Under the pieces are notes generated by a model. It had not been told where the DNA came from. It saw only the letters and a program-made list of their open reading frames with translations, and made no database searches. A stretch of 10,228 bases of DNA from Solobacterium sp. GTDB taxonomy: Bacteria; Bacillota_I; Bacilli_A; Erysipelotrichales; Erysipelotrichaceae. The translations under genes and the position numbers were made by a program. Shown in pieces: positions 5,594 through 10,228 of the stretch. The stretch is from NCBI GenBank assembly GCA_017543005.1, contig JAFWEA010000179.1:1-10228 (forward strand), written 5' to 3'. The stretch's first letter is position 1. Each line of letters begins with the position of its first letter.

Positions 5594-7834
5594 ATGAAAA
5601 GATTCAAAAGTCTGGTAATCGGCGGTATTCAGAACAAGGTGTTCAATCTGATTCTGGCCACAATTATCCTTATGACTGCGGCTTTTTCAAGCGTGGCGGT
5701 TTATCGTAACCGGATGCTCGCAAAGGTATCGGCGGATACCAACCAGCGGCAGCAGGAGGCGATCCAGGACGTCAGTGACACGGTTCTGACATCCATGCTG
5801 GACAGCTCGCTCAGTCAGAAGACACAGATGGAAGCCACGATTGCCGAAGATATGTTCCATGATCTGCAGGTCCGGGTTGAGATGATGGGAGAATATGCCG
5901 AGAAGGTATTTTCCGATCCGGACCGCGTGCAGAGAATCATCATAGATGCCCCGGATCTGGAAAAGGACGGGGAAATATCCGCCCAGCTGCTGATGGCGGA
6001 CGGGGTCACCCTGGATGATCCGGTGCTCATGGACCGGGTCGGACTGATGGGGAACCTGATGGATATGATGACTTCCCTGTACAGTGTCTCCGACGATACC
6101 AACTCATGCTTCATCGCCCTGCCGGAGGGTGTCATACTGGTGGCGGATGACCGGTCCTCCAGCAAGTTTGCGGAAGACGGCAGCGTCATCAAATTTGATC
6201 CGCGCACCAGGCCCTGGTACAGACAGGCCGTGGAAGCCGGACATCTTATCTTTACAGATGTGGAAGTAGATCTCTTTACCGGTGAGATCGGCATCGTGTG
6301 TGCCATGCCGGTCTATACCGAAGGCAGACTGGCTGCGGTTGTGGGGGCGGATCTGTTTTTGACCTCCATGCGGGACAGGGTCATGAATTCGAAGATCAAC
6401 GGCACCGGCACCTTTACCGTTGTGATCAACCAGCAGGGTCATGTGGTCTTTTCACCGGCCGAGACCGGTATCTTCCAGGTCAAAGATTCGGCTGAGGCGG
6501 AAAACCTGAGACGTTCGGATAATACCAAACTGGCCGGCTTCCTGATGGATGCCAGACAGAGCCAGACGAATGTCAAAGTGATCAACGTGGATGGTGAAAA
6601 CTACTATATGGTCGGGGCTCCGATGAAGACCGTCGGCTGGGTGCTCCTTTCCGCCTTCAGTCAGGATGCGGCCAACCGGCCGGCAGCCATGCTGGAAGAA
6701 AAGAATGCGGAAATCCAGGCCCAGGCCGCAAGTGAATATCGTGAAAGCAGCAAGCATTCACAGACAACCGCGTTTGTATTTATGCTGACGATTGCCGTCT
6801 GCATGAGTATTGTGGCCCATGCCAGTATTAAACGGGTGGTCGAGCCGCTCAACACCATGACCAAGAGAATCGCGCATCTGACCGGCAAGAATCTTGAGTT
6901 CAAGATGGAAGACACCTTCCGCACCGGCGATGAGATCGAGGAGCTGGCCAAGAGTTTTGCCGAACAGTCCCATAAGACGATCGAGTATGTGGAAACGATC
7001 AAGACGGTAACGGCCGAAAAGGAGAGAATCGGAACCGAGCTGGCCCTGGCGAAGGATATTCAGGAGAGCATGCTGCCGCATGACTTCCCGGCTTTCCCGG
7101 ACCGGACGGACTTCGATATCTATGCTTCCATGGATCCGGCCAAGGAAGTCGGCGGTGACTTCTATGATTACTTCCTGATTGATGATGATCATCTGTGCCT
7201 GGTGATCGCCGATGTTTCCGGCAAAGGTGTGCCGGCGGCGCTGTTCATGATGGCTTCCAAGATCATCCTGCAGAGTATTGCCATACTCGGCAATGATCCG
7301 GGTCAGATCCTGGCCAGAACCAATGAGAATATCAGCACCCGCAATGATGCGGAGATGTTTGTGACCGTCTGGCTGGGAATTCTGGAACTGTCCACCGGCC
7401 GCCTCAAGGCTGCCAACGCCGGCCATGAATATCCGGCTTTCCGGCATCCGCAGGGAAACTATGAATTCTTCAAGGACAAGCACGGGCTGGTGATCGGTGC
7501 CATGGCAGAAGCACCGTATACGGAGTATGAGGTGCAGCTGGAGCCGGGCAGCAGGATCTTCGTGTATACCGACGGCCTGCCCGAAGCGACCAACAAGGAT
7601 ACGGAAATGTTCGGTGCTGACCGTATTCTGAATACCCTGAATGAGGTTCCGGAGGAAAAGCCGGAGGCAGTCCTGGAGCATATGCGTCAGGCAGTGGATG
7701 CCTTCGTGCAGGATGCCGAGCAGTTTGATGACCTGACCATGCTGTGCCTGGAATACAAGGGGCCCAATGCGGCTGCCCCACTCAGCACCGAGACAGCAGA
7801 AAAGAAAGATACAAAGGAGGCAGACAATGTTTGA
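5594..7834 (+). CDS. Membrane sensor phosphatase: dCache-HAMP-SpoIIE (PP2C)
   Basis: A 746-residue RsbU-like protein. One membrane helix (about 16-37) leads to an extracellular dCache sensor (about 40-385) with the hallmark RTRPWYRQA (204-212). A second helix (about 392-411) is followed by a HAMP linker (about 412-465), a short coiled coil, and a cytoplasmic SpoIIE-type PP2C domain (about 490-720). PP2C metal motifs are intact: VGGDFYD (D522), ADVSGKG (D540), ANAGHE (608-612), YTDGLPEA (D660) and FDDLT (D712, D713). The expected role is dephosphorylating the phosphoserine of a STAS protein when a ligand binds outside; the STAS gene two positions upstream is the likely substrate. GGAG (5579-5582), overlapping the PHP stop region, serves as ribosome site. 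The C-terminus ends in a polar Ala/Thr/Lys/Glu tail, whose last codons overlap the preA start by 8 bases. Confidence 0.93.
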   Translation: MKRFKSLVIGGIQNKVFNLILATIILMTAAFSSVAVYRNRMLAKVSADTNQRQQEAIQDVSDTVLTSMLDSSLSQKTQMEATIAEDMFHDLQVRVEMMGEYAEKVFSDPDRVQRIIIDAPDLEKDGEISAQLLMADGVTLDDPVLMDRVGLMGNLMDMMTSLYSVSDDTNSCFIALPEGVILVADDRSSSKFAEDGSVIKFDPRTRPWYRQAVEAGHLIFTDVEVDLFTGEIGIVCAMPVYTEGRLAAVVGADLFLTSMRDRVMNSKINGTGTFTVVINQQGHVVFSPAETGIFQVKDSAEAENLRRSDNTKLAGFLMDARQSQTNVKVINVDGENYYMVGAPMKTVGWVLLSAFSQDAANRPAAMLEEKNAEIQAQAASEYRESSKHSQTTAFVFMLTIAVCMSIVAHASIKRVVEPLNTMTKRIAHLTGKNLEFKMEDTFRTGDEIEELAKSFAEQSHKTIEYVETIKTVTAEKERIGTELALAKDIQESMLPHDFPAFPDRTDFDIYASMDPAKEVGGDFYDYFLIDDDHLCLVIADVSGKGVPAALFMMASKIILQSIAILGNDPGQILARTNENISTRNDAEMFVTVWLGILELSTGRLKAANAGHEYPAFRHPQGNYEFFKDKHGLVIGAMAEAPYTEYEVQLEPGSRIFVYTDGLPEATNKDTEMFGADRILNTLNEVPEEKPEAVLEHMRQAVDAFVQDAEQFDDLTMLCLEYKGPNAAAPLSTETAEKKDTKEADNV
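7813..7820 (+). promoter_or_regulatory. Strong Shine-Dalgarno of preA inside the phosphatase gene
   Basis: AAAGGAGG is a near-perfect anti-16S match, six bases before the ATG at 7827. It lies within the last codons of the phosphatase gene and decides the PreA start, although the frame stays open further upstream to 7767. Confidence 0.8.
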
Positions 7835-9341
7835 GAGAAAACTATACCGAAGCGATATGATACAGTGCGTTCTGTGTCATGATGCCCCGTGTTCCGCCGC
7901 CTGTCCCGAAACAGACCCGGCTGCTCTGCTGCGGAGCGTCTGGTTCAATAACGAAAAGATTGCCGCAGCCCGCTATCCGGACAGCAATCCATGTCTTGCC
8001 TGCAGTGCCCCGTGTGAAAAAGCCTGTGTCCGCAGCGGCCAGGTGCCCGTCCGGGAAGTGATGCTGCGGCTGCATGATGAAGTCAAGCCGGAGCTGGAGA
8101 TTGCTCCGCCGGAAGATGAAAACCGGCTGCGGACGGAACTGTGCGGGATCCCGCTGGAGAATCCGTTCCTGCTGTCCTCCTCGGTTGTGGGAAGCACCTA
8201 TGACATGTGTGCCAGGGCCTTTGAGGCCGGCTGGGCCGGGGTGGCGTTCAAGACCATCTGCTCCTTTGAAATCCATGAAGCTTCGCCGCGGTTCTCGGCC
8301 ATTACCGGCGACAACGGCAACATCATCGGCTTCAAGAATATCGAACAGCTCTCGGATCACAGTGTGGCGGAAAACATGTCCATCTTCCGGGAATTGAAAA
8401 AGAATTATCCGACCAAGTTTATCCTGGCTTCCATCATGGGCCAGAATGAGCAGGAGTGGGAAGAGCTGGCCCGGCTCTGTGAAGAGAACGGAGCTGATGC
8501 TGTGGAACTGAATTTCTCCTGCCCGAACATGGCTGATGACGGACTGGGTTCCGATATCGGCCAGGTGCCGGAACTGGTGGAACAGTTTACGGCCGCGGCC
8601 AGACGGGGAACGACAATACCGATTCTGGCCAAGCTGACCCCGAACGTGGACGTGATGAGTCCGGCGGCTGAGGCTGCCCTGCGGGGCGGGGCTGACGGGA
8701 TCGCGGCCATCAATACCATCAAGAGCATTATCGGGGTGAATCCCCACACCTATGTTTCCGCCCCGGCGGTGCACGGGATGTCTGCCGTCGGCGGCTACAG
8801 CGGCACGGCGGTCCGGCCGATCGCCCTGCGCTTCATCGCGGAACTGGGCGCAAATCCGAAGCTTGCCGGTCTGCACATCAGTGCCATGGGCGGCATCGAG
8901 GGCTGGCAGGATGCCCTGGAGTTTATCCTGCTGGGCGCCGGCAGTGTGCAGGTGACAACGGCCGTCATGCAGTACGGTTATCGGATCATTGATGATCTGA
9001 AGAGCGGCCTGAACCTGTATCTGGCCGAAAAGGGCTTTAACAGTGTGAAGGAAGCACGGGGACTGGCCCTGGATTCGGTCAGTCATACAACCGACGTGCT
9101 GGAACGGGATACCGTCGTCTTCCCGCTGTTCCATCGGGACAGGTGCATCGGCTGCGGCCGGTGTGAGATCTCCTGTGCGGACGGCGGCCATCAGGCCATT
9201 CACCTGAACAGTGAACGGCGGCCGGTGCTGGACGGCAGCAAGTGCGTCGGCTGTCACCTCTGTGTGCTGGTCTGCCCGCAGCGGGCCATCACTCCCGGCA
9301 GAAAACGAATCGACAGAAGAAAGAAGACAGAACATGAGTGA
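7827..9341 (+). CDS. preA: Dihydropyrimidine dehydrogenase PreA-like, with extra N-terminal Fe-S domain
   Basis: A 504-residue cytoplasmic iron-sulfur flavoprotein. The core (about 105-400) is a dihydroorotate-dehydrogenase-like FMN barrel with ASIMGQNEQEWEELARL, NFSCPN (229-234), AKLTPN, GGADGIAAINT and SGTAVRPIALRF, all very like E. coli PreA. The C-terminus carries two ferredoxin motifs: C440, C443, C446, C450 (the last followed by ADGGHQA, as in PreA) and C473, C476, C479, C483-P. PreA with PreT reduces uracil or thymine with NADH to the 5,6-dihydro forms. Unlike E. coli PreA (about 410 residues), it has about 90 extra N-terminal residues with C14, C17, C22, C26 and C56, C59, C63, C67, resembling domain I of eukaryotic DPYD and the front of PreT/GltD. 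No FAD or NAD domain is present and no preT lies in the window. It overlaps both neighbouring genes by 8 bases. Confidence 0.9.
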   Translation: MFERKLYRSDMIQCVLCHDAPCSAACPETDPAALLRSVWFNNEKIAAARYPDSNPCLACSAPCEKACVRSGQVPVREVMLRLHDEVKPELEIAPPEDENRLRTELCGIPLENPFLLSSSVVGSTYDMCARAFEAGWAGVAFKTICSFEIHEASPRFSAITGDNGNIIGFKNIEQLSDHSVAENMSIFRELKKNYPTKFILASIMGQNEQEWEELARLCEENGADAVELNFSCPNMADDGLGSDIGQVPELVEQFTAAARRGTTIPILAKLTPNVDVMSPAAEAALRGGADGIAAINTIKSIIGVNPHTYVSAPAVHGMSAVGGYSGTAVRPIALRFIAELGANPKLAGLHISAMGGIEGWQDALEFILLGAGSVQVTTAVMQYGYRIIDDLKSGLNLYLAEKGFNSVKEARGLALDSVSHTTDVLERDTVVFPLFHRDRCIGCGRCEISCADGGHQAIHLNSERRPVLDGSKCVGCHLCVLVCPQRAITPGRKRIDRRKKTEHE

Positions 9342-9807
9342 ATTCAGACTGCATCAGATGACCGGCAAAGTACCGGAACCGCTGCATATCATGGATGCGG
9401 AAGAGCGCAAGACTCTTCCGGTCACCGGCGATGCCGAGTGGATCGGGCTGTCTGCCCCGGAAATCCACCTGCTGGTGACGGCCGGCATGAAACAGCTGAA
9501 CGGGTTTGCCAACCTAGCCCTGAATGCCCGTGATATTGCGAAGGAAACGGAAAAGAATATCCGCAGGGGCCTGCAGGCCGCCGGATACGCAGCCGCCGGT
9601 TTCAGTGAAAGAGTGATCGGCGATCAGAAAGCGGAAGGCTTTCGGTATACCTACACGGCCCAGGGTATCGCCGTGACCGGGGAAACCTGGGTTGTCAAAA
9701 CCGGCAGGGATCTGTATGAACTCCATTTCTACGGCAGAACCGAAACACTTGATGAATGCCTGCCGGTGTGGGAAAAACTGCTGGCTTCCGTACACTGGCA
9801 GGAGTGA
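9334..9807 (+). CDS. Uncharacterised cytoplasmic protein, PsbP/Mog1-like fold possible
   Basis: A 157-residue protein with no signal peptide or membrane segment and a single cysteine near the C-terminus. I do not recognise the family. After about 35 residues of polar leader come a helix-strand region and the most patterned part, residues around 100-155: FRYTYTAQGIAVTGETWVV, then GRDLYELHFYGR, then a final amphipathic helix ending LLASVHW. This alternation of strands and a closing helix recalls PsbP/Mog1/DUF1795-type small alpha-beta proteins, but that is a pattern impression only. The start overlaps the preA stop by 8 bases and has only a weak purine-rich ribosome site (AAGAAGA), so its translation probably depends on ribosomes finishing preA. 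That suggests a role linked to PreA or to the upstream sensor phosphatase, for example as an accessory or maturation factor. Confidence 0.72.
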   Translation: MSEFRLHQMTGKVPEPLHIMDAEERKTLPVTGDAEWIGLSAPEIHLLVTAGMKQLNGFANLALNARDIAKETEKNIRRGLQAAGYAAAGFSERVIGDQKAEGFRYTYTAQGIAVTGETWVVKTGRDLYELHFYGRTETLDECLPVWEKLLASVHWQE

Positions 9808-9819
9808 GGTGACAGCCGG

Positions 9820-10228
9820 ATGGATTTCAAATATGTAAGGATACAGGGCCGGGAACTGGCTGAGAATACCATGTATGCCAAGGGCGTCTTCAGCATGTGC
9901 ATGCAGATGATCCAGAATGATGTCATGGATGAAGAAGACAGGGAACTCTATCTGGAAATCGATTCATGGTTTGCGGAGGAGCTGCCCTGGCCGGAACCCT
10001 GCAAGCGGCAGGAAAAAGTCGTCTGTTTCTTCAAGACGGAAAACAGTGAGGAAATGATGACGATGATCAACCCGGTCATGTGGCTGTTGGAAAAATACCA
10101 TCATCCGTATTATGTCGTTTATACAAACCAGCCCGGTGAAATTGTCTACGAAGACAAGTACCAGGTCTGCTGCAAGGTCGGGGATCTGATCATCGAGCCG
10201 CTGCAGCCGTCCTGGTCACCGGAAGACT
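9820..10228 (+). CDS. Uncharacterised protein, 5' part only
   Basis: The ATG at 9820 follows GAGGTGA at good spacing and comes 12 bases after the previous stop. The frame stays open for 136 codons to the window edge. The product starts MDFKYVRIQGRELAEN and is cytoplasmic, acidic and rich in Met, Trp, Tyr and Cys, including an adjacent Cys pair in YQVCCKVGD. A block around residues 85-110 (MWLLEKYHHPYYVVYTNQ) alternates helix and strand. No family is recognised and the C-terminal part, which might carry defining motifs, is missing. It contains none of the ATP-binding boxes of an RsbW/SpoIIAB anti-sigma kinase in the visible part. Spacing and orientation place it in the same operon as preA. Confidence 0.75.
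   Translation, partial: MDFKYVRIQGRELAENTMYAKGVFSMCMQMIQNDVMDEEDRELYLEIDSWFAEELPWPEPCKRQEKVVCFFKTENSEEMMTMINPVMWLLEKYHHPYYVVYTNQPGEIVYEDKYQVCCKVGDLIIEPLQPSWSPED

Noticed and set aside
4357..5607. A 416-codon minus-strand frame across the STAS and PHP genes
   Set aside because: It spans two well-supported genes and the gap between them, with no motif of its own; an artefact of codon bias.
8511..8580. Loss of the catalytic Cys of DPYD (C671) in PreA
   Set aside because: The local sequence reads GLGSDIGQ where DPYD has GLACGQ, but to my recollection E. coli PreA has the same GSD-type segment, so this looks normal for the bacterial subfamily.
7842..9335. A 497-codon open frame on the minus strand opposite preA
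   Set aside because: It has no ribosome site or family motif, its translation is low-complexity His/Arg/Gln-rich as expected for antisense of a GC-rich gene, and PreA on the other strand has unmistakable motifs.

Overview
The window looks like chromosomal DNA of a Bacillota (Firmicutes) bacterium of moderately high GC, in the mid-50s percent by eye. The evidence is a lipobox lipoprotein, purine-rich Shine-Dalgarno sites, a SpoIIAA/SpoIIE-type regulatory pair, and the standard code with TGA used as stop. Arginine codon CGG and the tetranucleotide CCGG are conspicuously frequent throughout. I cannot name the genus; a GC-rich gut Erysipelotrichia or Clostridia member would fit, but that is a guess. 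No tRNA, rRNA, CRISPR array, insertion sequence or phage gene was seen.

Left part (1-3668): the 3' end of a small membrane-protein gene converges on a PfkB-family sugar kinase gene (minus strand), with a bidirectional terminator hairpin between them. About 80 bp beyond the PfkB start, an FGGY-family kinase (sedoheptulokinase-like) runs in the opposite direction. It shares an ATGA overlap with a DUF4037 nucleotidyltransferase-like gene. This is a small carbohydrate or nucleoside phosphorylation locus with two kinases of unrelated fold.

Middle (3669-4390): a small acidic lipoprotein gene has its own -10-like element. It is followed by about 240 bp of AT-rich noncoding DNA that holds a long interrupted stem-loop with a T-rich tail, a second hairpin, a plausible sigma-A promoter and a near-palindrome at the expected transcription start.

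Right part (4391-10228): six closely packed plus-strand genes with no visible internal terminator. They are a STAS anti-sigma-factor antagonist, a PHP phosphoesterase, a membrane-bound dCache-HAMP-SpoIIE phosphatase, a PreA-type dihydropyrimidine dehydrogenase with an extra N-terminal iron-sulfur domain, and two unrecognised proteins, the second cut by the window edge. The phosphatase and the STAS protein form a classic partner-switching pair: an extracellular signal read by dCache would control dephosphorylation of the STAS protein. The anti-sigma kinase that should complete the switch is not in the window. The phosphatase, preA and the following gene are joined by two 8-base overlaps, which tie the signalling module to pyrimidine or redox metabolism. 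The most interesting points are this linkage, the unusual PreA architecture (DPYD domain I fused directly to domains IV and V, without the FAD/NADPH part), and the altered amino-acid-binding signature in the dCache domain.
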